From DATKIY01 sp035543875 (GTDB taxonomy: Bacteria > Actinomycetota > Actinomycetes > JAHEKZ01): a DNA stretch of 12,548 nt. Both the position numbers and the translations under genes were made by a program. The stretch is from NCBI GenBank assembly GCA_035543875.1, contig DATKIY010000108.1, positions 1 through 12,548 of the forward strand. Direction: 5' to 3'. The notes under the pieces were generated by a model that searched no databases, was not told the DNA's origin, and worked only from the letters and a program-made list of their open reading frames with translations. This document shows positions 6,494 to 12,548 of this stretch, one piece after another (position 1 is the stretch's first letter; every line of letters starts with the position of its first letter).

Positions 6494-8389
6494 ATGACCG
6501 ACCTCGAGCGCCATACGTATGACGTCATCGTCATCGGAGCCGGTGGCGCCGGACTACGGGCCGCTATTGAAGCGCGCATGCAAGGGAAGCGGACTGCGAT
6601 CGTCTGTAAGTCGCTGTTCGGCAAGGCGCACACGGTCATGGCCGAAGGTGGCATTGCAGCTTCGATGGGCAACGTCAACAGCAACGACGACTGGCGCGTG
6701 CACTTTCGCGACACCATGCGCGGCGGGAAGTTCCTCAACCACTGGCGAATGGCCGAACTCCATGCCAAGGAAGCCCCAGAGCGCGTCTGGGAACTTGAAA
6801 CGTGGGGTGCGTTGTTCGACCGTACTCCTGACGGCAAGATCAGCCAACGAAACTTCGGCGGTCACGAGTACCCGCGGCTCGCGCACGTAGGCGATCGAAC
6901 CGGACTCGAGCTCATCAGAACGCTGCAGCAGAAAATTGTTTCGTTACAGCAGGAAGATGAAAGAGAGCTGGGCAACGGGGAGGCGATGCTGAAGGTCTTC
7001 GCCGAATGCACGATTACTGAACTCCTTAAAGACGACGGACGCATCGCTGGGGCGTTTGGCTACTGGCGCGAGTCCGGACGATTCATCGTGTTCGACGCAC
7101 CCGCAGTGGTTCTTGCCACTGGCGGGATCGGTAAGTCGTTCAAGGTCACAAGTAACTCATGGGAGTACACCGGCGACGGACACGCCCTCGCACTGCGGGC
7201 TGGCGGGGCGCTCGTCAACATGGAGTTCATTCAGTTCCATCCCACGGGAATGGTGTGGCCCCCCAGCGTCAAAGGGATTCTCGTTACTGAGTCGGTGCGA
7301 GGAGACGGTGGAGTGCTCACCAACTCCGACGGCAAGCGCTTCATGTTCGAGTACGTGCCTGAGGTTTTTCGTGACAAGTACGCGAAAGACGAGGCAGAGG
7401 GCGATCGCTGGTACACCGATGCCGACAACAACCGACGGCCACCAGAACTTCTGCCCCGAGACGAGGTGGCCAGGGCCATCAACTCGGAGGTCAAAGCCGG
7501 TCGAGGGTCTCCGCACGGCGGCGTCTTCCTTGATGTTTCTGGCCGACTGCCTGCTGACGTCATCCGCCGCAAGCTGCCGTCGATGTACCACCAGTTCAAG
7601 GAACTGGCCGACGTTGACATCACCGCGCAGCCGATGGAGGTCGGACCCACGTGCCACTACGTCATGGGTGGCGTTGAGGTCGAACCAGACACAGGGGCAG
7701 CTGCCTATGTCGAGGGTCTGTTCGCAGCTGGCGAGGTCTCGGGCGGAATGCACGGGTCGAACCGCCTTGGTGGTAACTCCTTGTCCGACCTACTCGTGTT
7801 CGGGCGACGCGCGGGAGCAGGTGCCGCTGAGTACGTCGACAAAGTGTCTGACCAGCGTCCCGCTGTACACGCCGCAGACGTCGATGCCGCTGCCGACTCC
7901 GCGTTGGCGCCTTTTGCGGGTTCCAGCAGTGAGAACCCGTACACGATTCATACCGAGCTTCAGCAAACGATGAACGACCTCGTCGGAATCATTCGACATG
8001 CCGACGAGATGCGCTCGGCACTTGAGCGTCTTGAGTCACTCAAGGAGCGTGCGAGCACCGTGACCGTCGAGGGCCACCGGCAGTTCAATCCCGGCTGGCA
8101 CCTTGCGCTTGACCTCGACAACATGCTGATCGTCTCGCAGTGCGTCGCTCGCGCGGCACTGATGAGAGAGGAGTCTCGCGGCGGTCATACCCGCGACGAC
8201 TTCCCCACGATGAGCCCGCAATGGCGGCTCACCAACTTGATCTGCCGCGCAGCTGGCGACGACGTAAACGTAGACAAACAGCCGTTGCCGACCATGCCCA
8301 TTGAGCTGCTGTCCCTCTTCGACCGCGATGAGTTGTCCAAGTACCTGACTGAAGCTGAGTTGACCGAACTACCGGAGGATGACTCCTAA
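6494..8389 (+). CDS. sdhA: Succinate dehydrogenase flavoprotein subunit
   Basis: This subunit oxidises succinate to fumarate and reduces covalently bound FAD, sending electrons to SdhB. It has 631 residues, in the range of actinobacterial Sdh1 flavoproteins. The FAD-binding GAGGAGLRAAIEA lies at 16-28. H46 in KAHTVMAEGGIA matches the histidine that carries FAD covalently. Substrate-site residues can be placed by family motifs: H249 in QFHPTG, R322 in LPRDEVARAI (the proton-shuttle arginine position), H388 in GPTCHYVMGG and R424 in HGSNRLGGNSLSDLLVFG. The C-terminal helical domain (about 485-590) includes the HADEMRSAL and HTRDDFP region typical of the family. No catalytic residue appears to be missing. 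The gene lies between sdhC and sdhB, and its stop codon shares one base with the sdhB start. Confidence 0.97.
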   Translation: MTDLERHTYDVIVIGAGGAGLRAAIEARMQGKRTAIVCKSLFGKAHTVMAEGGIAASMGNVNSNDDWRVHFRDTMRGGKFLNHWRMAELHAKEAPERVWELETWGALFDRTPDGKISQRNFGGHEYPRLAHVGDRTGLELIRTLQQKIVSLQQEDERELGNGEAMLKVFAECTITELLKDDGRIAGAFGYWRESGRFIVFDAPAVVLATGGIGKSFKVTSNSWEYTGDGHALALRAGGALVNMEFIQFHPTGMVWPPSVKGILVTESVRGDGGVLTNSDGKRFMFEYVPEVFRDKYAKDEAEGDRWYTDADNNRRPPELLPRDEVARAINSEVKAGRGSPHGGVFLDVSGRLPADVIRRKLPSMYHQFKELADVDITAQPMEVGPTCHYVMGGVEVEPDTGAAAYVEGLFAAGEVSGGMHGSNRLGGNSLSDLLVFGRRAGAGAAEYVDKVSDQRPAVHAADVDAAADSALAPFAGSSSENPYTIHTELQQTMNDLVGIIRHADEMRSALERLESLKERASTVTVEGHRQFNPGWHLALDLDNMLIVSQCVARAALMREESRGGHTRDDFPTMSPQWRLTNLICRAAGDDVNVDKQPLPTMPIELLSLFDRDELSKYLTEAELTELPEDDS

Positions 8390-9534
8390 TGGGACACGAC
8401 GCCAAGTTCCGCGTCTGGCGAGGCGACGACGAAGACGGCGGCCTGCAAGACTTCACCGTTGAGGTCAACGAAGGTGAAGTGGTCCTCGACATCATTCACC
8501 GGCTGCAGGCTACCCAGGCTCCCGACCTGGCAGTTCGTTGGAACTGCAAAGCAGGAAAGTGTGGCTCCTGCAGCGCTGAGATCAACGGCCGGCCACGACT
8601 GCTGTGCATGACACGCATGAGCACCTTCGAGACAACAGAGACGATTACGGTGACGCCGCTTCGCGCTTTCCCCGTGATCCGCGACCTCGTGACGGACGTG
8701 TCCTTCAACTACCAGAAGGCGCGCGAGGTGCCGTCCTTCGCCCCGCCCGTGGATCTACGTCCCGGTGACTATCGGATGCAGCAGGTCGACGTCGAACGCA
8801 GCCAAGAGTTCCGCAAATGTATCGAGTGCTTCCTTTGCCAAGACACTTGCCACGTCCTTCGAGACCACGAGGAAAATAAGCCGGTCTTTGCCGGGCCTCG
8901 GTTCTTCATTCGGGTGGCTGAACTGGACATGCACCCCTTGGACACGATCGACCGCAAGGGGCAAGCACAGGAGGAATTCGGACTTGGGTACTGCAACATC
9001 ACGAAGTGCTGTACCGAGGTCTGCCCTGAGGGAATTCACATCACGGACAACGCCATCATCCCCATGAAGGAACGCGTCGTCGATACCAAGTACGACCCGG
9101 CATTCGGTTTGTTCCGCGTCCTCAAGGCACGTTCGAAGTCGAGTAAACGGATGAATGAGCACGCCGAGTTGGCTTGGTCGTTGCTGCGGTCGGTCGAAGA
9201 CGGGCTTGCAAGCTACGACGAAGTGAGCGAGCAAGTCCACGCAGAGATGTCCCACGCCAAGGGCATTGCAAGTACCGGCACTATCCTCGCCCGCGTCGAG
9301 GCTCTTGCTCACTTCGAAGCAGGCGAGTACACCGAGTCGGCGCGAGCCGCGCGCGAATCACTGGCCTGGCACCGAGACAACATCGAGCAGTCTGACGCGT
9401 GGGTCACGTTGGCGCGGATAGATATCGTTAACGGAAATCTGAAAGCAGCAGCTCACGCGGTCGACGAGGCACGTCAGTTGTGGGCCGAGAACCCACGGCT
9501 TTCCCTAGTGACCGTTGCCGAGCCAACATCATGA
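8389..9534 (+). CDS. sdhB: Succinate dehydrogenase iron-sulfur subunit with C-terminal TPR-like extension
   Basis: This subunit relays electrons from SdhA to the membrane anchor through three iron-sulfur clusters. The N-terminal ferredoxin domain has the [2Fe-2S] ligands C53, C58, C61 and C73. The C-terminal domain has C144-x2-C147-x2-C150-x3-C154 and C202-x4-C207-C208-x3-C212-P for the [4Fe-4S] and [3Fe-4S] clusters. The normal SdhB fold should end near residue 245, the usual length of the family. Here the frame continues without interruption to 381 residues. Residues 297-372 form two TPR-like hairpins (ARVEALAHFEAGEYTESARA and DAWVTLARIDIVNGNLKAAA), joined to the core by a charged linker. 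The start codon overlaps the sdhA stop (TAATG), with GGAGG ten bases upstream. The stop overlaps the next start (ATGA). The extension is the odd feature; the core assignment is firm. Confidence 0.95.
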   Translation: MGHDAKFRVWRGDDEDGGLQDFTVEVNEGEVVLDIIHRLQATQAPDLAVRWNCKAGKCGSCSAEINGRPRLLCMTRMSTFETTETITVTPLRAFPVIRDLVTDVSFNYQKAREVPSFAPPVDLRPGDYRMQQVDVERSQEFRKCIECFLCQDTCHVLRDHEENKPVFAGPRFFIRVAELDMHPLDTIDRKGQAQEEFGLGYCNITKCCTEVCPEGIHITDNAIIPMKERVVDTKYDPAFGLFRVLKARSKSSKRMNEHAELAWSLLRSVEDGLASYDEVSEQVHAEMSHAKGIASTGTILARVEALAHFEAGEYTESARAARESLAWHRDNIEQSDAWVTLARIDIVNGNLKAAAHAVDEARQLWAENPRLSLVTVAEPTS

Positions 9535-9830
9535 GTCGCCTGCTCGATGATGCCGAGCTGGTTCGACTGCTCAGTGAGCTTCCCGGTTGGGAACGCGCTG
9601 GCGAATCGATCCACCGCAGCCTCAAGGCCCCGGACTTCCCCACGGCGATTCGCATCGTCGATGAGATAGCGGTCGACGCCGAAGAGATGAACCATCATCC
9701 GGACATCGACATTCGCTGGCGAAATCTCGATCTGACGCTCTCCACACACTCAGCTGGTGGCCTCACCCAGCTAGACATCGAGCTGGCACATCGGATCTCC
9801 GCCATCGCCGCGACACACGACGCCCACTGA
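9531..9830 (+). CDS. phhB: Pterin-4a-carbinolamine dehydratase (PCD/DCoH family)
   Basis: This enzyme dehydrates 4a-hydroxy-tetrahydropterin during cofactor recycling, classically for aromatic amino acid hydroxylases; some family members have other roles. The 99-residue product is the normal size. The signature E51-x3-H55-H56-P57, then W63, T72-H73, GLT (77-79) and D82 match the family's active-site pattern, so it looks catalytically intact. The start at 9531 lies inside the sdhB stop codon (ATGA overlap) with no good Shine-Dalgarno, which implies reinitiation after SdhB translation. No phenylalanine hydroxylase or pterin-biosynthesis gene is in the window, so its use next to succinate dehydrogenase is unexplained. 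It ends 15 bp before the convergent cupredoxin gene. Confidence 0.93.
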   Translation: MSRLLDDAELVRLLSELPGWERAGESIHRSLKAPDFPTAIRIVDEIAVDAEEMNHHPDIDIRWRNLDLTLSTHSAGGLTQLDIELAHRISAIAATHDAH

Positions 9831-9845
9831 TCCGCCGAGTGCGAC

Positions 9846-10313
9846 CTAGGTGACAGTAATTGAGGTGCGCATCGTCGCTGGGTGAACGTCGCATTGGATG
9901 TGATACGTATCGACACGCAACCGCACTTTCCACTTAGTACGTCCCGTACCGCTGACCGAAGTCTTCAGATCCACACCCAGGCCTTGAATGTGCCAATTGT
10001 GGTCCGGTGTCGAATCATTAACGACCAAGCGATAACGACCGGCCGACACGGACGTGGCGCTGATTGATATCACCTGGGCACCAGTCACCTTGCCCGTCAG
10101 CTTTGGGAGGCGGCCACGCTTGCGGATCGCCGCCACATCGGCCTCGGTGAGCACCTGTTCCGACGTGCGAGGGGCGATCACCGTCGAATGATCGCCGTGC
10201 GCGGAAACCACGCCGTCCGGCGAAGCATGGGGCTGTGCCTGCGCCATACCCATGACTCCGACACTCAGTGCAACTGCAGCGACCACTGATCCGAACTTGG
10301 TTGATCTCCTCAT
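9846..10313 (-). CDS. Secreted cupredoxin-like (plastocyanin/azurin family) protein
   Basis: Predicted exported blue-copper-type protein of 155 residues. A Sec signal peptide is clear: basic MRRSTK, a hydrophobic core (about 8-24) and a probable cleavage after AQA (residue 26). A low-complexity region and a charged segment (about 53-70) precede a beta-rich C-terminal domain (about 72-155). The type 1 copper ligand set can be placed: H105 in PDHNWH, then C141-x2-H144-x3-M148 in QCDVHPATM near the C-terminus, the usual order for the fold. It probably binds copper and transfers electrons, or buffers copper, outside the membrane; no redox partner is adjacent. No Shine-Dalgarno precedes the ATG, and a TAGCGT box eight bases upstream suggests a leaderless mRNA. 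It converges with the dehydratase gene and diverges from the kinase-like gene. Confidence 0.85.
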   Translation of the reverse strand: MRRSTKFGSVVAAVALSVGVMGMAQAQPHASPDGVVSAHGDHSTVIAPRTSEQVLTEADVAAIRKRGRLPKLTGKVTGAQVISISATSVSAGRYRLVVNDSTPDHNWHIQGLGVDLKTSVSGTGRTKWKVRLRVDTYHIQCDVHPATMRTSITVT

Positions 10314-10372
10314 GTCGACCCACGCTAGTCAGGATGCACTGGGCGTACCAGGGGTAATGAATAATCCAACGC
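10314..10372. promoter_or_regulatory. Compact divergent promoter region, probably two leaderless promoters
   Basis: Only 59 bp separate the start codons. On the minus strand TAGCGT (a TANNNT box, 10322-10327) ends eight bases before the cupredoxin ATG. On the plus strand AATAAT (10360-10365) ends seven bases before the kinase-like ATG. Neither gene has an upstream Shine-Dalgarno. This spacing would place both transcription starts at or next to the start codon. The -35 regions are weak on both sides. Leaderless transcription is common in actinobacteria, so this is a plausible reading but not proven. Confidence 0.4.
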
Positions 10373-11338
10373 ATGACGCAACCCCTGATCGCACGCCCAG
10401 CGCGCCCCGAATGGGGCGAGCTCCCGGCGACGGTGCGATCGGGGATCGAACATGCCTCCGGGGGGTCGCTGTTCTCGGTTGAGAGCATGGCTGGCGGCTA
10501 TGGCCCAGGCATGGCCAGTTTGCTGCAGCGCGACGACGGAGCGCGGTTCTTTGTCAAGGCCATCTCAGCCTCCATCAATCCGCAAGGTCCAGACATCTAC
10601 GGTCGGGAGCGAGACATCCTGGAGCGGCTGCCGCTAGATGCACCAATCTCACAGTTGGTCGCCACGTTCACTGATGGTCAGTGGCTGGCATTGATCTTTG
10701 GCGAAGTGATCGGCAGGAATCCCGAGTGGTCTCGCGAAGGCGACCTCGATCTCGTCCTCTCCTCGATGACCGACCTCGCCAGGGCCATGAGCCCACCGCC
10801 AGCACCGGCACCGAGAGCTGCCGACCTATGGGACGAAGACTTCGCGGGTTTTCGACGGTTGGCAGCCACCAAAGCCCATTTCGAACCGGCGGTTCGGGCT
10901 CGCTACGGCGACTGGGCTGCGGATGGCCTGGACCGGTTGGCCACGTTGGAGGCGTCGGGTGCGTCGGCTGTTGTTGGCGAGACACTGCTGCACGGTGACC
11001 TACGCGATGACAACATGCTCATCACCCCGGCGGGGGAGGTTGTGTTTGTCGATTGGCCCGAGGCGTGTATCGGACCAGCTTGGTTCGACCTGCTGCTGAT
11101 GCTCCCTAGCGTCGCGTTGACTATTGGACTGGATGCGGTCGAGCAGGTCGTTGCTACGCACGGCTCAATCGCCGATGTCGATTCGAGAGCGGTAGACGCC
11201 GCCCTAACGGGTGTAGCCGGATACTTCGTGCACTCCTCGTTGCAACCGCCCCCTCCCGGTCTGCCGACGGTGCGCGAGTTTCAGCGAGTTCAGGGCCTCG
11301 CGGCAGTGGAATGGCTGCAGCAGCGTCACGCCGTTTAG
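10373..11338 (+). CDS. Phosphotransferase of the APH (aminoglycoside phosphotransferase-like) kinase fold
   Basis: A 321-residue ATP- or GTP-dependent small-molecule kinase of the APH/choline-kinase fold. An N-lobe glycine-containing strand (GGYGPGMASLL, 41-51) is followed by the likely nucleotide lysine K62 in FFVKAI and a helix-C glutamate in REREDIL-like residues 79-85 (the sequence reads RERDILE). The catalytic loop is H207-G-D-L-R-D-D-N214, and the metal-binding aspartate is D227 in VFVDWPE. All key residues are present, so it should be active. The substrate is unknown: family members modify aminoglycosides, macrolides, homoserine, choline or sugars, and this level of sequence does not show antibiotic resistance. 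It diverges from the cupredoxin gene and ends 24 bp before the convergent HEAT-repeat gene. Confidence 0.88.
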   Translation: MTQPLIARPARPEWGELPATVRSGIEHASGGSLFSVESMAGGYGPGMASLLQRDDGARFFVKAISASINPQGPDIYGRERDILERLPLDAPISQLVATFTDGQWLALIFGEVIGRNPEWSREGDLDLVLSSMTDLARAMSPPPAPAPRAADLWDEDFAGFRRLAATKAHFEPAVRARYGDWAADGLDRLATLEASGASAVVGETLLHGDLRDDNMLITPAGEVVFVDWPEACIGPAWFDLLLMLPSVALTIGLDAVEQVVATHGSIADVDSRAVDAALTGVAGYFVHSSLQPPPPGLPTVREFQRVQGLAAVEWLQQRHAV

Positions 11339-11362
11339 CCAACTGGTCGATGGCCCTCAGAA

Positions 11363-11794
11363 TTACGCACCCACCTGCGTGAGCTTGACCACCGCGCGAG
11401 ATGCGGCGATCTGCACGCGCCGGACTGGGTCGGTTCGAAGTTCGGCGACCACCGGCAGGGCCTCGCCCACCTGATGTTTGGCAACAACTCGGCATGCCAT
11501 TTCCCTGACTCGCCAAGCCTCGTCCGATAGCGCGGTCAGCACGCTGTCAGTGGCGATGTCATCCCAGGCCCAGAACAGCCCGCGAGCAGCCCATACGCGA
11601 AGCCAGTACTCGTTGACTTCGGGTGACGGTCCCTCAAGAACCCAGTCCGTCCCAGCGCCACCCAACGCTTTCACCAGTGCGTCGTCGACCACAGCATCGG
11701 AAAGCAGCTCGATACAGCCAGCGACGAACTCCCTCTTGCCGCGCAGCTGGCACTCATGCTCGATCCGTTGGCGCGGTGTCACTTCGGCGGCCAT
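11363..11794 (-). CDS. Small HEAT-repeat domain protein
   Basis: A 143-residue helical-repeat protein. After an N-terminal charged helix (TPRQRIEHECQLRGK, 6-20), hydrophobic helices and a 'YWLRVWAARGLFWAWDD' type segment (residues 63-79), it has two recognisable HEAT/PBS-like units: about 81-110 (VLTALSDEAWRVREMACRVV) and 112-141 (LPVVAELRTDPVRRVQIAAS). These contain the D-x2-W/R-V-R and A-x3-V spacing of such repeats. There are no catalytic motifs, signal peptide or membrane helix, so the likely role is protein binding in the cytoplasm. Similar short proteins are, from memory, widespread in actinobacteria without known function. It lies 52 bp downstream of the VOC gene on the same strand and may share its transcript; no good ribosome site precedes it. 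Confidence 0.8.
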   Translation of the reverse strand: MAAEVTPRQRIEHECQLRGKREFVAGCIELLSDAVVDDALVKALGGAGTDWVLEGPSPEVNEYWLRVWAARGLFWAWDDIATDSVLTALSDEAWRVREMACRVVAKHQVGEALPVVAELRTDPVRRVQIAASRAVVKLTQVGA

Positions 11795-11846
11795 TCCGGG
11801 TCAACATCCCGCTGGTCGTTGCGCAAGCCATCGCGACAGCATCGAG

Positions 11847-12326
11847 CTATCCCGGCACTTCGTCGGCGGCCGCCTGAAGTCCAGCGATCTCGATTTTGGT
11901 CATCGCCAGCATCGCCTCCATTACCCGCCCGGAACGTGCCGGATCAGGGTCACCCATCAGCTGCATAAGCGCTGTCGGAACGATCTGCCAGGACAAGCCG
12001 AAGCGGTCGCGGAGCCAACCGCATTGACTAGGAGTGCCCCCCTCCAGGAGGCGACCCCAGAAATGGTCCACCTCGTCCTGATCCTCACACGAGACGAAGA
12101 ACGAAAACGCCGGAGTGAGCTGGTAGTGAGGTCCACCGTTGAGGATCATCACCTCCTGGTCGGCAAGGCGAAGCCTGGCAGTCATCACCCCACCCGCCGG
12201 CCCCGGAGAGCCTTCGGGGTAGCGCGTCACCTCAAGAACAGCTGAGTCTCCAAATACGGATGTGTAGAACTCGACTGCCTCCTCGACGTGTCCGTCGAAC
12301 CACAAGAACGGAGTGACCTTTGACAT
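11847..12326 (-). CDS. VOC-superfamily protein, PhnB-like (3-dmu-9_3-mt domain)
   Basis: A 159-residue protein of the vicinal-oxygen-chelate fold, PhnB/YjdN branch. Recognisable elements are the opening strand-helix TPFLWFDGHVEEAVEFYTSV (5-24) with FG after it, the strand ARLRLADQEVMILNGGP (50-66), AFSFFVSCEDQDEVDHFW (73-90) and the late strand CGWLRDRFGLSWQIVP (102-117). The family is often annotated as a 3-demethylubiquinone methyltransferase domain, but members of this size lack a methyltransferase fold, so no reaction should be assigned. Metal-site histidines are not clearly conserved. The start is supported by a purine-rich GGAAAGG about eight bases upstream. A long inverted repeat with a TANNNT box lies within 100 bp upstream and may control it. 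Confidence 0.88.
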   Translation of the reverse strand: MSKVTPFLWFDGHVEEAVEFYTSVFGDSAVLEVTRYPEGSPGPAGGVMTARLRLADQEVMILNGGPHYQLTPAFSFFVSCEDQDEVDHFWGRLLEGGTPSQCGWLRDRFGLSWQIVPTALMQLMGDPDPARSGRVMEAMLAMTKIEIAGLQAAADEVPG

Positions 12327-12353
12327 GTGCTGCCTTTCCGTCCCCTCGGCGCC

Positions 12354-12417
12354 AGTGGCGGATCTGGGACACGATATTCGGACATTTCACTGCAGATTCT
12401 GTCCCAAATCCACCACT
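12354..12417. repeat. Long inverted repeat upstream of the VOC gene
   Basis: The left arm AGTGGCGGATCTGGGACA (12354-12371) and right arm TGTCCCAAATCCACCACT (12400-12417) are inverted repeats matching at 16 of 18 positions, separated by 28 bp. The proximal arm is 27 bp from the VOC start codon. On the minus strand a TATCGT box (12371-12376) lies between the arms, so the repeat straddles the likely core promoter. It could be a paired operator, a stem-loop, or abutting ends of lost insertion elements. No T-run follows, and the loop is long for a terminator. Confidence 0.6.
12371..12376 (-). promoter_or_regulatory. Candidate -10 box of the VOC gene
   Basis: The minus strand reads TATCGT, matching the TANNNT pattern, about 44 bp before the VOC start codon and between the two arms of the inverted repeat. 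No clear -35 hexamer lies 16-18 bp upstream, so the promoter may need an activator or may not be real. Confidence 0.3.
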
Positions 12418-12423
12418 AGTCGC

Positions 12424-12548
12424 TCAGCTCAGCCACTCACGGCCAAACCACCGCCGGACGCGACGCTGACCGAAGGTCGTCTTGTCAGAAACAAGCGCTG
12501 CGGAGGGGCCCTGCATCGCGCCAGTTGGCCGTTGACCGGGCTCAAAAG
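12424..12548 (-). CDS. Possible C-terminal end of a gene entering from the right edge (partial)
   Basis: On the minus strand an open frame runs in from the window edge for 40 codons to a TGA at 12424-12426. It ends with the basic, aromatic residues RRVRRWFGREWLS, a plausible protein tail. No family can be named from this fragment. The opposite strand is also open here, so the call is weak. Confidence 0.3.
   Translation of the reverse strand, partial: FEPGQRPTGAMQGPSAALVSDKTTFGQRRVRRWFGREWLS

Noticed and set aside
7056..7973. 305-residue plus-strand frame inside sdhA
   Set aside because: It is out of frame within a catalytically complete flavoprotein gene, rich in Ser/Arg/Thr/Pro as expected from a shifted reading.
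10373..11338. Antibiotic resistance gene
   Set aside because: The kinase fold is clear but the substrate is not; general APH-fold motifs alone do not support a resistance claim.
12354..12417. Inverted repeat as a complete insertion sequence or CRISPR unit
   Set aside because: Only 28 bp lie between the arms, no transposase is present, and there is no repeated spacer pattern; it is recorded only as an inverted repeat.

Overview
The window looks like chromosomal DNA of a moderately high-GC actinobacterium. The main evidence is a mycobacterial Sdh1-type succinate dehydrogenase locus (a five-helix cytochrome-free-looking anchor, then flavoprotein, then iron-sulfur protein), a TypA/BipA GTPase next to an oligopeptide ABC transporter, TANNNT-like -10 boxes and likely leaderless genes. 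The order or genus cannot be fixed from this sequence. I see no rRNA, tRNA, CRISPR array, transposase or integrase.

Layout. (1) 51-2955, minus strand: the first two genes of an opp/dpp-type peptide uptake operon, the OppC-like permease followed by the lipoprotein substrate-binding protein. A strong hairpin lies just before the binding-protein ribosome site. OppB and the ATPases are not in the window. (2) 3168-5042, minus: typA/bipA, followed by a structured 212-nt spacer. (3) 5276-9830, plus: a small unknown protein, then sdhC-sdhA-sdhB and a pterin-4a-carbinolamine dehydratase. sdhA/sdhB overlap by one base and sdhB/dehydratase by four bases (ATGA), so the last three genes are probably translationally coupled. 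(4) 9846-11338: a secreted cupredoxin (minus) diverging from an APH-fold kinase (plus). Only 59 bp separate their start codons, and both look leaderless. (5) 11363-12326, minus: a HEAT-repeat protein and a PhnB-like VOC protein. (6) 12327-12548: a long inverted repeat upstream of the VOC gene and a possible 3' end of another minus-strand gene.

The most unusual feature is the SdhB protein. After a complete iron-sulfur subunit with all expected cysteines, it continues in the same frame for about 135 residues and ends in two TPR-like helical hairpins. This is a candidate undescribed fusion in which a respiratory-chain subunit carries its own protein-protein interaction module, translated in overlap with a pterin dehydratase gene. 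Other leads are the Cys/His cluster of the membrane anchor (candidate ligands of a Rieske-type centre), the inverted-repeat promoter of the VOC gene, and the RNA structures around the peptide-transport operon. Everything here comes from reading the sequence; no database search was run.
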